From NCBI RefSeq assembly GCF_029868855.1, contig NZ_JARWOV010000039.1:1-37850 (forward strand): 37,850 nucleotides of DNA, in the 5' to 3' direction. Source of the stretch: Nocardia carnea. GTDB taxonomy: Bacteria; Actinomycetota; Actinomycetes; Mycobacteriales; Mycobacteriaceae. This document shows, one piece after another, positions 1 to 8,082 of the stretch; position 1 is the first letter of the stretch; each line of letters opens with the position of its first letter. A program made the translations under genes and the position numbers. The notes beneath the pieces are model-generated. The model worked only from the letters and a program-made list of their open reading frames with translations, made no database searches and had not been told where the DNA came from.

Positions 1-172
1 CGACCGCGGGGCACTGGATGAAACGGCCCGGGCCCGACAGCACCCGGGCACAGCCGTCGTAGGGGGAGAGCCCCCCCCGCCGCCCCCGCCACCCCGGCCC
101 GCGCGCCCCACGCGCCCCTACCCGGGGGCGGCACCCGGCCCGCCCCGCACCGAGAACGGATCGGAATGCCGG
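1..172. other. gene-free C-rich segment downstream of the DUF2516 gene
   Basis: No convincing coding region. Positions 62-75 form a G5-AGAG-C5 hairpin. Positions 71-126 are almost pure C and G on this strand, which gives at least five runs of three or more G on the minus strand, just past the DUF2516 stop. This could be a G-quadruplex-prone terminator region or poorly resolved sequence. Confidence 0.4.
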
Positions 173-469
173 CTACCAGCGCGGACCGCGCTGGACCTCG
201 TCCACCTTCGGCCGCACATCGGCCAGATAGATACCGGTGGCGATGATGGCGATGAACGCCAGCAACCCCAGCGAGGGGAAACTGAGCAGCATCAGCAGCA
301 CGGCCGCGCCGAGGATGCCCAGCCAAATCGGTTTCGTCAGTTTGTCGACCGCGGTGAACGCGTCGGAACGCTGGCGCACGGCATGTACCAACGCGAACAC
401 AGTCGCGCTGATCGCCAGTAGCCACAGCGCGGCCATGATCCATCCGGTCAAGCCATACACCTGCTGCAC
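173..469 (-). CDS. DUF2516 family small membrane protein
   Basis: A 98-residue protein with three predicted hydrophobic stretches (about residues 8-28, 46-62 and 65-83) and a polar C-terminus ending in VQRGPRW. Length and sequence fit the DUF2516 family, represented in M. tuberculosis by Rv0476, which lies next to hbhA as this gene does. The function of the family is unknown; it should sit in the cytoplasmic membrane. The start used is GTG at 467-469. An in-frame GTG three codons later is possible and neither has a strong ribosome site. It lies 68 bp beyond the hbhA stop, with a terminator-like hairpin between them, so it may be only partly co-transcribed with hbhA. Confidence 0.8.
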   Translation of the reverse strand: MQQVYGLTGWIMAALWLLAISATVFALVHAVRQRSDAFTAVDKLTKPIWLGILGAAVLLMLLSFPSLGLLAFIAIIATGIYLADVRPKVDEVQRGPRW

Positions 470-487
470 CCCACCATGATAAGAGCA

Positions 488-520
488 GCGCCCCCGGACA
501 CCACAGGTGCACGGGGGCGC
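488..520 (-). terminator. stem-loop between hbhA-like gene and DUF2516 gene
   Basis: GCGCCCCCG (488-496) pairs perfectly with CGGGGGCGC (512-520) around a 15-nt loop, immediately 3' of the hbhA-like stop on the minus strand. A weak T-containing stretch (CTGCTCTTATC) follows. It resembles the GC-rich intrinsic terminators or attenuators of actinobacteria. Confidence 0.55.
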
Positions 521-537
521 GAGCCCACATCGGCAGG

Positions 538-1206
538 TCAGACCGACTTGGGGGCGGCTTTCTTGGCCGGCGCCTTCTTCGCGGCGGTCTTCTTGGCCGC
601 GGGCGCCTTCTTCGCCGGTTCCGGAGCCGGAGCGGGTTCGGGCGCCGGCTCCACCACTTCGGCGTCGACGACGTCGGGCGCGGAGGGAGCCTCGGCCTCC
701 ACGACCGGCTCGGTCGCCGCGGGCGCCTTACCGGAACGGCCGATCAGGCCGCTCACCCGGTCGAAAACCTCCTCGGCCCGGCCACTGGCGTCCTTGTAGA
801 GGCTCTCCACCCGGCCGACCTGCTCCTCGACCAGATGGTTCGCGCGCAGCCGCTCCACGGTCTCCTCACCGCGGACGGCCAGATCGGAGTAGAGGTCGAG
901 TACCTGGCGGTAGTACTGCTCGGCCAGTTTGCGCAGTTCCTCGGACGTGAACTTCTCGCGCAACTCGGCCAGATCCTCCGGCAGTTCCGAGGGCAGCTCG
1001 GAAAGCCGCGCGCGGATCTGCTCGAACTGGGTCTGCACATCGGCGGGCAGACCGGCGAACCGCTCGCGGGCCTCGTCGACGCGGCCGTTGACGTCGGTGG
1101 CACGTTCACGCACCTGGGACACCGCGTCGAGAACAGCGGTGTAGACGGCGTCCGTGGCACCGACGGTGGCGAACAGCGGTTTCACAGTGGTGTTCTTCTC
1201 GGTCAT
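538..1206 (-). CDS. hbhA: heparin-binding hemagglutinin (HBHA)-like adhesin
   Basis: A 222-residue protein with no signal peptide and the HBHA layout. A long charged helical, probably coiled-coil, region covers about residues 25-150. It is followed by an acidic Pro/Ala/Glu linker (about 160-195) and a lysine/alanine/proline tail with repeated AAKK and APAKK units, which in mycobacteria binds sulfated glycans such as heparan sulfate. In M. tuberculosis HBHA is surface-exposed, tail-methylated and also linked to lipid inclusions; whether that holds here is inference. The start ATG overlaps the stop of the upstream XRE gene (ATGA), so the two are translationally coupled. Neighbours match the Rv0474-Rv0475-Rv0476 order. 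Confidence 0.88.
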   Translation of the reverse strand: MTEKNTTVKPLFATVGATDAVYTAVLDAVSQVRERATDVNGRVDEARERFAGLPADVQTQFEQIRARLSELPSELPEDLAELREKFTSEELRKLAEQYYRQVLDLYSDLAVRGEETVERLRANHLVEEQVGRVESLYKDASGRAEEVFDRVSGLIGRSGKAPAATEPVVEAEAPSAPDVVDAEVVEPAPEPAPAPEPAKKAPAAKKTAAKKAPAKKAAPKSV

Positions 1207-1697
1207 TTATCGTTCTCCTGGCGTGGCGGAGCGTCGGTGTTCGGTGGTGGAACAACGCTGTCCCGGGCGATCGTTTCCTCCGGCCCGTTCTCCCGGCGGA
1301 ACGACTCGTAGATGTCCAGGAGCACCTGCTTCTGCCGCTCGCTGATCGCGGAATCGGCCAGCAGGGCGTCCCGGACGGGACTGTGCGCCCGCTGCTCGAG
1401 GTAGCCGGCGCGCACGTACAACACCTCCGAAGAGACCCGCAGCGCCTTGGCGATCTGCGTGAGTACTTCGGCGGAGGGGTTACGCAAACCGCGCTCGATC
1501 TGGCTGAGATACGGGTTGCTGACCCCTGCCAGCTGGGCGAGCTGACGCAGCGAGACCTGTGCGGCCTCGCGTTGTGCCCGGATGAACCCGCCGATGTCCT
1601 GCGCCGCGTTCACCACGCGGGCTGCCTTGTCGCCGGCGCCGGCGCCTACCGCCGGATCGTCGGTGTACTGAGCGGAAACGTGGGGCTCTTCGGCCAT
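1203..1697 (-). CDS. XRE-family transcriptional regulator (Rv0474-like)
   Basis: About 164 residues with a Cro/C1 helix-turn-helix at roughly residues 38-95 (LRQLAQLAGVSNPYLSQIE is a textbook recognition-helix region). An Ala-rich N-terminal arm precedes it and a charged tail follows. The ATG at 1695-1697 has AAGGTGAG just upstream and is preferred over the adjacent GTG at 1700. It is the first gene of an operon with the hbhA-like gene, and their stop and start overlap by ATGA. Two identical 8-bp palindromes lie 43 bp and more upstream and could be its own operator. In M. tuberculosis the equivalent gene occupies the same place before hbhA. Confidence 0.88.
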   Translation of the reverse strand: MAEEPHVSAQYTDDPAVGAGAGDKAARVVNAAQDIGGFIRAQREAAQVSLRQLAQLAGVSNPYLSQIERGLRNPSAEVLTQIAKALRVSSEVLYVRAGYLEQRAHSPVRDALLADSAISERQKQVLLDIYESFRRENGPEETIARDSVVPPPNTDAPPRQENDK

Positions 1698-1739
1698 CAC
1701 TCACCTTCTGGCTTGTACGTACGCAACGATAGAACAGGG

Positions 1740-1769
1740 TGCTAGCAATAGCAAGCACTTCTGCTAGCA
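1740..1769. promoter_or_regulatory. paired TGCTAGCA palindromes, candidate operator
   Basis: The self-complementary octamer TGCTAGCA occurs at 1740-1747 and again at 1762-1769, 22 bp apart, about two helical turns. AGCAAGCA lies between them. The pair is in the promoter region of the XRE gene, where TTGCTA could serve as a -35 element, and next to the DUF445 stop. An autoregulatory XRE operator is inferred. Confidence 0.5.
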
Positions 1770-1795
1770 GAATTTCCGGCGTTTCCGCGAACGCG

Positions 1796-3157
1796 TCATC
1801 CGCCGAACATCAAATGGGAGACGGTGTAGATCAGCAGACCCGCGAGACTGCCCACCACCGTGCCGTTGATACGGATGAACTGCAGGTCGCGACCCACTTG
1901 GACCTCGATCTTCTTACTGGCTTCCTCCGCGTCCCAGCGGGCGACGGTATCGCTGACGATGGTGGCGATCTCGTCGGCATAGTTGGCGGCCAGATAACGG
2001 GCGCCGCGCTCGATCCAGCCGTCCACCTTCGCGCGCGCCTCGGTATCGTCACGTAGCCGCTCGCCCAGCTGCTGCACATTCTCCGCGACCTTGCGGCGCA
2101 ACGTGCTGCTCGGATCGTCGGCGGATTCCAGGATCAGCCGTTTGGCCGCCCGCCAGGTGGCCTCGGCCAGCCCGGTGATCTCCTCCCGGCCCATGATCTG
2201 GGTTTTGATCCGCTCCGCCTTGGCGATCATCGTCTCGTCGTATTGCAGATCGTGGGCGAATTCCTCGAGGAAGCGGTTCGCGGCCAGCCGCACCTCGTGA
2301 TCCGGGGTCGAGCGCACCTTCCAGGTGAATTCGACCAGTTCGCGGTACACCTTCTCGGAGAGCAGCACGTTCACGAACTTCGGCGCCCACTGCGGGGCCT
2401 CGCCCATGACGATCCGGTCGACCGTCTCCTGACTACCCAGCGCCCACTGGTGCGCCCGTTCGGCAAGCAGGTCGAGCAGCGGCAACTGGCGGTTGTCGGC
2501 GAGCAACTCGGCCAGCACCCGGCCGATCGGCGGGCCCCACTGCGGTTCGGCGATCCGCTTCACGATCGTGTTGTCGATCACCTGCTCCACGTCCTCGTCC
2601 CGGAGCACCCCGACCACGGCCCGCAGAATCGTCGAACTCTCGTCCGCCACCCGCGCGGCATTGGCCGGATTCGCCATCCAGCGCCCCACCCGCCACGGAA
2701 TCTGCGCGGAATTGACCTTCGCGGTCACCACCTCCGGGGAGAGGAAGTTGGTGCCGACGAAGTTGCCCAGACTGGCACCGAGCTGGTCTTTCTTACGCCG
2801 GATGATCGCGGTGTGCGGAATCGGCAGGCCCAGCGGATGCCGGAACAACGCCGTCACCGCGAACCAGTCGGCCAGCGCGCCCACCATGCCTGCCTCCGAC
2901 GCGGCCCGCACATATCCCACCCAGTCACCGGCGCCGCCGCGTGACTCCAGCCACCGGCACACCAGGTAGATGACGGTCGCCACCGCCAGCAGGCCGGTGG
3001 CCACGACCTTCATCCGCCGCAGGTCGCGCCGCTTGGCCGCATCATCGGTGAGGGTCGAGAAGACGCCCGGTGGTTCCGCCGAACCACCGGGGCCGGGAGT
3101 CGCGGGAGCGGAATCGAGCACCGCACTGCTGCCGGTCGCTTTCTGCATACCCCCCAT
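1796..3157 (-). CDS. DUF445 family membrane protein
   Basis: About 453 residues. A transmembrane helix lies near the N-terminus (VVATGLLAVATVIYLVCRWL) and another at the extreme C-terminus (GTVVGSLAGLLIYTVSHLM). Between them is a long soluble helical region with the DUF445 hallmarks GDWVGYVRAASEAGMVGALADWFAVTALFRHPLG (near residues 60-95) and IPHTAIIRRKKD. The same family member (Rv0473) sits beside hbhA in M. tuberculosis. The biochemical role is unknown. The frame stays open upstream to 3496, but that part overlaps the divergent TetR gene and is low in complexity, so ATG at 3157 (or 3148) is the likely start. Neither has a good ribosome site. A 10-bp inverted element lies 17 bp upstream. 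Confidence 0.85.
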   Translation of the reverse strand: MGGMQKATGSSAVLDSAPATPGPGGSAEPPGVFSTLTDDAAKRRDLRRMKVVATGLLAVATVIYLVCRWLESRGGAGDWVGYVRAASEAGMVGALADWFAVTALFRHPLGLPIPHTAIIRRKKDQLGASLGNFVGTNFLSPEVVTAKVNSAQIPWRVGRWMANPANAARVADESSTILRAVVGVLRDEDVEQVIDNTIVKRIAEPQWGPPIGRVLAELLADNRQLPLLDLLAERAHQWALGSQETVDRIVMGEAPQWAPKFVNVLLSEKVYRELVEFTWKVRSTPDHEVRLAANRFLEEFAHDLQYDETMIAKAERIKTQIMGREEITGLAEATWRAAKRLILESADDPSSTLRRKVAENVQQLGERLRDDTEARAKVDGWIERGARYLAANYADEIATIVSDTVARWDAEEASKKIEVQVGRDLQFIRINGTVVGSLAGLLIYTVSHLMFGG

Positions 3158-3173
3158 TCTGCTGTGTGTTCGG

Positions 3174-3262
3174 CGGTGCCTCCGGTGGCGCAGCGACCAA
3201 AGGAGGCCAAAACCCGCGCGCGCCAGCGCGCCGAAATAACACAGCCTAGAGTGGAGGCACCG
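3174..3262. promoter_or_regulatory. divergent promoter region with inverted 10-bp copies
   Basis: CGGTGCCTCC (3174-3183) and its reverse complement GGAGGCACCG (3253-3262) flank the middle of the DUF445/TetR divergent region. Each lies about 17-26 bp from its respective gene start if the TetR gene begins at 3288. TAGAGT at 3247-3252 is a possible -10 for the TetR gene. They may be binding sites for the TetR product; this is inference. Confidence 0.4.
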
Positions 3263-3341
3263 AACCGTACGGACCGAGGAGCCCACGCTGTCCACCGATG
3301 ACCTGCTCGATATCGGGAATTCCGCCGATCGATCGGCGCCG

Positions 3342-4028
3342 GTGCGTGCCCCGCGGACCGACGGGCGGAAACGCCGCTGGCGCCAGCACAAGATCAATCG
3401 GCGAGAGGAACTCGTCGACGGCACGCTGGCGGCGGTGCGTACCCGCGGCGGTAATGCCGGGATGGATGAGATCGCCGCCGAGATCGGCGTCTCCAAAACC
3501 GTCCTGTACCGCTATTTCGCCGATAAGAACGATCTGGTCAACGCCGCGATGCAGCGGTTCATCGAGATCACCCTGATGCCGCGGGTCTATGGGGCGATCA
3601 GCTTGGACGCCGACGAGTATCAGCTGGTGCGTTCCGCGCTGGCCGAATACGTGGGTGCGGTCGACGAAGACCCCGAGGTCTACCGGTTCATCATGGGCAC
3701 CGGTTCCGGCGACCCGTCCTCGCTGGCCGATTTCGAGCGGCTGTTCGCCGAGGTGGTGGCGGCGGCCATCACCGAACGCGGAAGCGCCCTCGGTATCGAG
3801 ACCGAGGGGGTGATGCTGTGGTCGTATGTGATCGTCGGCGGTATCCAGCTCGCCACCCACTGGTGGACCACCAACAAGTCGATGGATCGCGACGAGGTGA
3901 TCGACTACCTCACCATGATGGTGTGGAGCGCCATCGAAGGGATGGCCCGCGCCGGCGGTTCGCGTGACAAGTTCGGCGCGCAGGAGCATGTGCTGCCGCC
4001 GATCCCCTCCGGCGACCAGGCCGTCTGA
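3342..4028 (+). CDS. TetR-family transcriptional regulator (Rv0472c-like)
   Basis: The TetR N-terminal DNA-binding domain is clear at about residues 20-65 (LVDGTLAAVRTRG then MDEIAAEIGVSKTVLYRYFADKNDL). A helical ligand-binding domain with a hydrophobic core follows (VMLWSYVIVGGIQLATHWW). It is divergent from the DUF445 gene, as Rv0472c is from Rv0473. The GTG at 3342 gives 228 residues but has no ribosome site. The open frame continues upstream, and an in-frame CTG at 3288, six bases after GAGGAG (3276-3281), would give 246 residues and reads as natural protein (STDDLLDIGNSADRSAP). The ligand is unknown. Confidence 0.88.
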   Translation: MRAPRTDGRKRRWRQHKINRREELVDGTLAAVRTRGGNAGMDEIAAEIGVSKTVLYRYFADKNDLVNAAMQRFIEITLMPRVYGAISLDADEYQLVRSALAEYVGAVDEDPEVYRFIMGTGSGDPSSLADFERLFAEVVAAAITERGSALGIETEGVMLWSYVIVGGIQLATHWWTTNKSMDRDEVIDYLTMMVWSAIEGMARAGGSRDKFGAQEHVLPPIPSGDQAV

Positions 4029-4091
4029 GCCACCCGGCTCGCCGGGCTCGACAACCCCGCCGGTTTGGCTAGTCTGATTGCCGTGCGGCGG

Positions 4092-4114
4092 CGGAGAACC
4101 GGCTGAGTTCTCCG
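4092..4114 (+). promoter_or_regulatory. hairpin in the leader of the AarF-like gene
   Basis: CGGAGAAC (4092-4099) and GTTCTCCG (4107-4114) form a perfect 8-bp stem with a 7-nt loop, 40 bp before the AarF-like ATG. It could be a 5' untranslated hairpin or a protein-binding dyad. Confidence 0.4.
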
Positions 4115-4154
4115 GCCACCGTAGGCGCGCGTCGGCACCAACGGAGGTACCTCG

Positions 4155-5558
4155 ATGGCGAAACAAGTGCCGACTTCCCGGCTGGCCCGCGGCACCAAAC
4201 TGGGTGCGGTGGCGGCGGGGTCGATGGTGCGCACCCAGCGCGCCCGGCTCTCGATGCGTGGCCGCTCCGAAGAGGTGCGGGCGCGGATGGCCGAGGAATC
4301 GATACTGCGCAGCACCGAACAGCTGGTCATGGTGCTCGGCACCATGAAGGGCGTGGCCATGAAGCTGGGCCAGATGATGTCGGTGCTCGATCTCGACCTG
4401 GTCCCGCCGGATCACCGTGAACGGTTCCAGAAACGGCTCGCGGTCCTGCGTAATGCCGCGCCGTCGGTGTCGTTCGAGGCGATGCGCGCGGTGATCGAGG
4501 AGGACTACGGGCAACCGCTGGACGCGGTGTTCGCCGAATTCGAACCGGAGGCCATCGCCGCCGCCTCGATCGGCCAGGTGTATCTGGCGCGGTTGCACGA
4601 CGGCCGGCAAGTGGCGGTGAAGGTGCAGTATCCCGGGATCGATGCCGCCGTGCGGGCCGATCTCAAGAATCTGAACATGTTCCGGCGGGTCCTGCAGTCG
4701 GCCATGCCCTGGGTGACGCCCGCGGTTCTCGACGAGCTCCGGCTGAACATGGAATCCGAACTCGACTATCACATCGAGGCCGAAACCCAGCGCGATATCG
4801 CGGCGCTCTACGCCGGCCACCCGTTCATCGTGGTTCCACAGCCGGTGCTCGAGCACAGTACACAGCGGGTGCTGGTCACCGAATATCTGGCCGGGACGGC
4901 CTTCGAGGATATTCGCGCCATGCCGCGGGCCGAACGCGACCGGGTCGGCGAAATCCTCTACCGCTTCTATGTGGGTTCGCTTTTCACTTTCAACGAGTTC
5001 TGTGGCGACCCGCATCCCGGGAATGTCCTGCTCGCCGAGGACGGCCGGGTCGGTTTCCTGGACTTCGGGCTGTTCAACCGGATGGATCCGGAACATGTGC
5101 GGTTCGAGGCGATCTGCCTGTGCGCGGCCGCCGAGGACCGCGGTGCGGATCTGCGGGATCTGATGGTCCAGCGCGGGGTCATCGATTCGACCGACGAGAT
5201 CGGCGTCGAGGAATGCCTGGAATACGTGCTCTCGGCGTCCGAATGGTGTCTGGTGGATCAGGAACTCACCATCACCCCGGAACTGGCCAGTGGCGCTTTC
5301 CTCCTCGCGGTCGACCCGCGCTCGAGCGAATTCTCCGGAATGAAACAGCAGAACCTGCCGCCGGAGCACCTGTTCTCCCGCCGCGCCGATTTCCTGACCT
5401 TCGGGATGCTGGGACAGTTGGAGGCCACGGCGAACTGGCATCGGATCGCCCGGGAATGGTTGTACGGCGACGAGCCGGTCACCGAACTCGGCCGGCTCCA
5501 TCGGGTATGGCTGGACCAGCGCCGGCCGCGTAAACGCGGTAGACGCCGTACCGGCTGA
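4155..5558 (+). CDS. AarF/ABC1/UbiB-family atypical kinase-like protein
   Basis: A 467-residue protein with all ABC1 (ADCK/UbiB) landmarks. These are the N-terminal KxGQ motif (KLGQ, residues 70-73), an alanine-rich nucleotide loop AAAS (135-138) in place of a Gly-rich loop, the VKVQ lysine (K156), ESELD (about 200-204), the catalytic-loop GDPHPGN (284-290) and the metal-binding DFG (303-305). Family members bind ATP and support isoprenoid-quinone or other lipid metabolism. The substrate here is unknown, and actinobacteria use menaquinone rather than ubiquinone. GGAGG stands 8 bp before the ATG. The TetR gene lies 126 bp upstream on the same strand, so the two may share regulation. Confidence 0.88.
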   Translation: MAKQVPTSRLARGTKLGAVAAGSMVRTQRARLSMRGRSEEVRARMAEESILRSTEQLVMVLGTMKGVAMKLGQMMSVLDLDLVPPDHRERFQKRLAVLRNAAPSVSFEAMRAVIEEDYGQPLDAVFAEFEPEAIAAASIGQVYLARLHDGRQVAVKVQYPGIDAAVRADLKNLNMFRRVLQSAMPWVTPAVLDELRLNMESELDYHIEAETQRDIAALYAGHPFIVVPQPVLEHSTQRVLVTEYLAGTAFEDIRAMPRAERDRVGEILYRFYVGSLFTFNEFCGDPHPGNVLLAEDGRVGFLDFGLFNRMDPEHVRFEAICLCAAAEDRGADLRDLMVQRGVIDSTDEIGVEECLEYVLSASEWCLVDQELTITPELASGAFLLAVDPRSSEFSGMKQQNLPPEHLFSRRADFLTFGMLGQLEATANWHRIAREWLYGDEPVTELGRLHRVWLDQRRPRKRGRRRTG

Positions 5559-5596
5559 CCGCGTCCACGACAGCACATCCACGAGGGGTTCCTTTC

Positions 5597-6838
5597 ATGA
5601 CGGATACACGCGAATTCGACCTGATCGTTTTCGGCGCCACCGGCTTCGTCGGCAAACTCACCGCCCAGTACCTGCTGGGCGCCGCCCCCGCGGAGGCGCG
5701 GATCGCGCTGGCCGGCCGGTCGGAGGACAAACTCGCCGCAGTTCGCGACGAGATCGGCGCGCACGACTGGTGTCTGGTGGTGGCCGACAGTACCGACCAG
5801 GATTCGCTGGACGCGCTGGCCGCCCGCACGACCGCGGTGATCACCACGGTGGGCCCGTATCTGCGGTACGGGATGCCGATGGTCGCCGCCTGCGCGAAAG
5901 CCGGTACGCACTATGCGGACCTGACCGGTGAACCACTGTTCATCCGGGAGGCGATCGACTCGTATCACGAGGAGGCCGCGCGGACCGGCGCCAAGATCGT
6001 GAATTCCTGTGGATACGATTCGGTGCCTTCGGATCTGAGTGTGTACCAGCTCTATCGGCGCACGGTCGCGGACAACACCGGCGAACTGGGCGACACCACG
6101 CTCATCGCCACCATGCGCGGCGGGGTGAGCGGCGGCACGATCGATTCCGGCCGCGCGATGATGGAAGCCGTCGCCGCGGACAAATCCAAAGGCGCGATTC
6201 TGAGCCATCCGTACTCGCTGAGCCCCGACAAATCGATGGATCCCGATGTCGGCCGGCAATCCGATCTCGTCCTGTCGCGGGCCCGCGAGATCGATCCGAG
6301 CCTGGACGGCTGGGTGGGCACCTTCGTCATGGCCGCCCACAACACAAAAGTCGTGCGGCGCAGCAACGGTCTCCTCGGCTGGGTGTACGGGAAGAACTTC
6401 CGCTACCGCGAAACCATGGGCGCGGGAAGTTCGCCGCTGGCACCGGTGGTCGCGGCCGGTATCTCCGGCGGCGTGGTGGCGGGTATGGCGGCCGGTGGCC
6501 TGCTGTCGCGCTTCCGCGCCGGCCGCGCCCTGCTGGACCGGCTCCTGCCCGCGCCGGGCACCGGCCCCGGCGAGCGGACCCGGGAGAACGGCTGGTTCCG
6601 GATGCGCACCTACACACGCACCACCTCGGGCGCGCGCTACCTGGCGACCTTCGCCGGCCAGGGCGATCCGGGTTACAAGGCGACAGCCGTCATGCTCGGC
6701 GAGAGCGGGCTGGCGCTGGCTTTCGATCCGAAACCGGACATCGCGGGTATCCTCACCCCGGCTGCGGCCATGGGCGATGTCCTGACCGACCGTCTGCGGG
6801 CCGCGGGAATGACCATCGACGTGGAGCCACTGGGATGA
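5597..6838 (+). CDS. saccharopine-dehydrogenase-like / trans-acting enoyl reductase family protein
   Basis: A 413-residue protein starting with a Rossmann NAD(P)-binding fold: FDLIVFGATGFVGK (residues 7-20), and AGRSEDKL after the second strand. It continues through the conserved THYADLTGEPLFIREAI and SCGYDSVPSDL motifs typical of the mycobacterial Rv2449c/Rv2953 family. Rv2953 is a trans-acting enoyl reductase in phthiocerol/glycolipid synthesis. The family also includes uncharacterised members, and no polyketide synthase is near here, so the substrate is open. GAGGGG precedes the ATG. The stop overlaps the next gene's start (ATGA), so the methyltransferase is probably translated with it. 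Confidence 0.85.
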   Translation: MTDTREFDLIVFGATGFVGKLTAQYLLGAAPAEARIALAGRSEDKLAAVRDEIGAHDWCLVVADSTDQDSLDALAARTTAVITTVGPYLRYGMPMVAACAKAGTHYADLTGEPLFIREAIDSYHEEAARTGAKIVNSCGYDSVPSDLSVYQLYRRTVADNTGELGDTTLIATMRGGVSGGTIDSGRAMMEAVAADKSKGAILSHPYSLSPDKSMDPDVGRQSDLVLSRAREIDPSLDGWVGTFVMAAHNTKVVRRSNGLLGWVYGKNFRYRETMGAGSSPLAPVVAAGISGGVVAGMAAGGLLSRFRAGRALLDRLLPAPGTGPGERTRENGWFRMRTYTRTTSGARYLATFAGQGDPGYKATAVMLGESGLALAFDPKPDIAGILTPAAAMGDVLTDRLRAAGMTIDVEPLG

Positions 6839-7518
6839 ACCTCGCCCGGCGCACGATGAACGCCCCGGCGCTGGCGGCGATCTACGAACGAGCATGGCGG
6901 CCCGCACTGTTCTACCTCGCCTCGGGGCGTAGCACCGGGTCCGATCGCCGCTTCGCGGTGGACTCACTACGTCTGGGGTCGGCCCGGCGTGTGCTGGATA
7001 TCGCCTGCGGCCCCGGCAATTTCACGCGTTACCTCAGCGAGCACGTCCCCGCGGACGGATATGTGACCGGTATCGATTACTCACCGCCGATGCTGGCCCG
7101 CGCGCTCGCCGACAATGCGGGTCCGCGTGCGGGTTATGTACGCGGCGACGCGCGGTACCTGCCGTTCGCGGACGGAACTTTCGATGCCGTCTGCTGTTTC
7201 GGCGCGTTGTATCTGATCCCCGACCCGCTGGTCGCCGCCCGGGAGATGATCCGGGTGCTGGCCCCGGGCGGGCGACTGGCGGTCACCACCAGCTACCGCC
7301 CCGACAACGCGTTCGGCGAATTGGCCCGCGGCGCCGCGGCGGTCAGCGGGTTGCGCATGTTCGGCGGGCAGACCTTTCCCGATCTGTTCGCCGCGGCCGG
7401 ACTGGTCGATATCGATCAGCAGGTGCACCGGTTCCTGCAGTACCTCACCGCGGTCAAACCGGCGGCCGGTGCACCGCGGCACGAGGGCAGGTCCGCCACT
7501 TCGAACAGCGGGGTCTGA
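6835..7518 (+). CDS. class I SAM-dependent methyltransferase
   Basis: A 227-residue protein with the SAM-binding motif VLDIACGPGNFTRYL (residues 53-67), an acidic loop (GIDYSPPML), then ARYLPFADGTFDAVCC and IRVLAPGGRLAVTT. This is the Methyltransf_11/UbiE-like arrangement. The acceptor is not evident. Its ATG overlaps the TGA of the enoyl-reductase-like gene, so the two probably act on the same lipid or small molecule (inference). The C-terminal 30 residues are polar and do not look like part of the fold. No frameshift is evident. Confidence 0.85.
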   Translation: MNLARRTMNAPALAAIYERAWRPALFYLASGRSTGSDRRFAVDSLRLGSARRVLDIACGPGNFTRYLSEHVPADGYVTGIDYSPPMLARALADNAGPRAGYVRGDARYLPFADGTFDAVCCFGALYLIPDPLVAAREMIRVLAPGGRLAVTTSYRPDNAFGELARGAAAVSGLRMFGGQTFPDLFAAAGLVDIDQQVHRFLQYLTAVKPAAGAPRHEGRSATSNSGV

Positions 7519-7677
7519 CGGAGCGACGACCGCACCCGGACGAACTGCTGTGCAAATCCTTGCCTCGTGCGCCATTTCACAGTGCGATCCCCCGCCCCGG
7601 CAGGTTTCCGCGGGCATCGTGGGCTACCCGTCGGTAGAGTCACGGATCGTACCCACGGTCCGGAAGGGGGTTTCCAG

Positions 7678-8082
7678 ATGTCGCTCCCGGAACTGGGCCA
7701 GAGCGTGGCCCGTCGGTTGTATGCCACGGCCACGGCCGGCGGTGCTGATTCCTTCACTCTCACCGAAGATGTCGCCCTGCGCCTCGCGGCGGCCTGCGAT
7801 GCGCTGGTCGCGGACCTGGAAGCGGCCCGGGCCGGGGGCCGGCAGCTCGCGGCGGCACCCGGTACCGCCGGTTTCCCCGATCTACCGACCGGACACGCCC
7901 TCGCCGCCGGTTTCGCCGGAAAGGCCGTCGAGTACCTCGACACGCTCACCGCGTTGCAGGAAACCGCACTCCGGTTCAAAGCGGCCTATCTGGCGGCCGC
8001 GGGCCGGTTCACCGAGGCCGATCTCGCGAACCGGGCCGCACTCGCCGTCGCAGCGCGGGCCGAAGGAGGCGAGGATGGCTGA
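7678..8082 (+). CDS. small helical ESX/PE-like protein of an EspG cassette
   Basis: 134 residues, almost entirely predicted amphipathic helix rich in Ala, with no signal peptide. The sequence shows two helical segments (about residues 5-58 and 75-128) around a Gly/Pro loop (PGTAGFPDLPTGHA), reminiscent of WXG100/PE-type type VII secretion partners. I see neither a classical WxG turn nor a clear YxxxD/E signal. The gene starts at ATG 7678 with AAGGGGG about 9 bp upstream; the frame is open further upstream but lacks a better start. Its stop lies inside the next gene (8-bp overlap). The context with an EspG-like gene suggests a PE-like partner for the following protein. Confidence 0.65.
   Translation: MSLPELGQSVARRLYATATAGGADSFTLTEDVALRLAAACDALVADLEAARAGGRQLAAAPGTAGFPDLPTGHALAAGFAGKAVEYLDTLTALQETALRFKAAYLAAAGRFTEADLANRAALAVAARAEGGEDG

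Noticed and set aside
3246..5582. 778-residue open frame on the minus strand
   Set aside because: It runs opposite the AarF-like and TetR genes, which have clear domain motifs. Its translation is rich in His, Arg, Gly and Asp with no fold, as expected of an antisense shadow in GC-rich DNA.
5258..6967. 569-residue minus-strand open frame
   Set aside because: Antisense to the enoyl-reductase-like gene with clear Rossmann motifs; no family resemblance.
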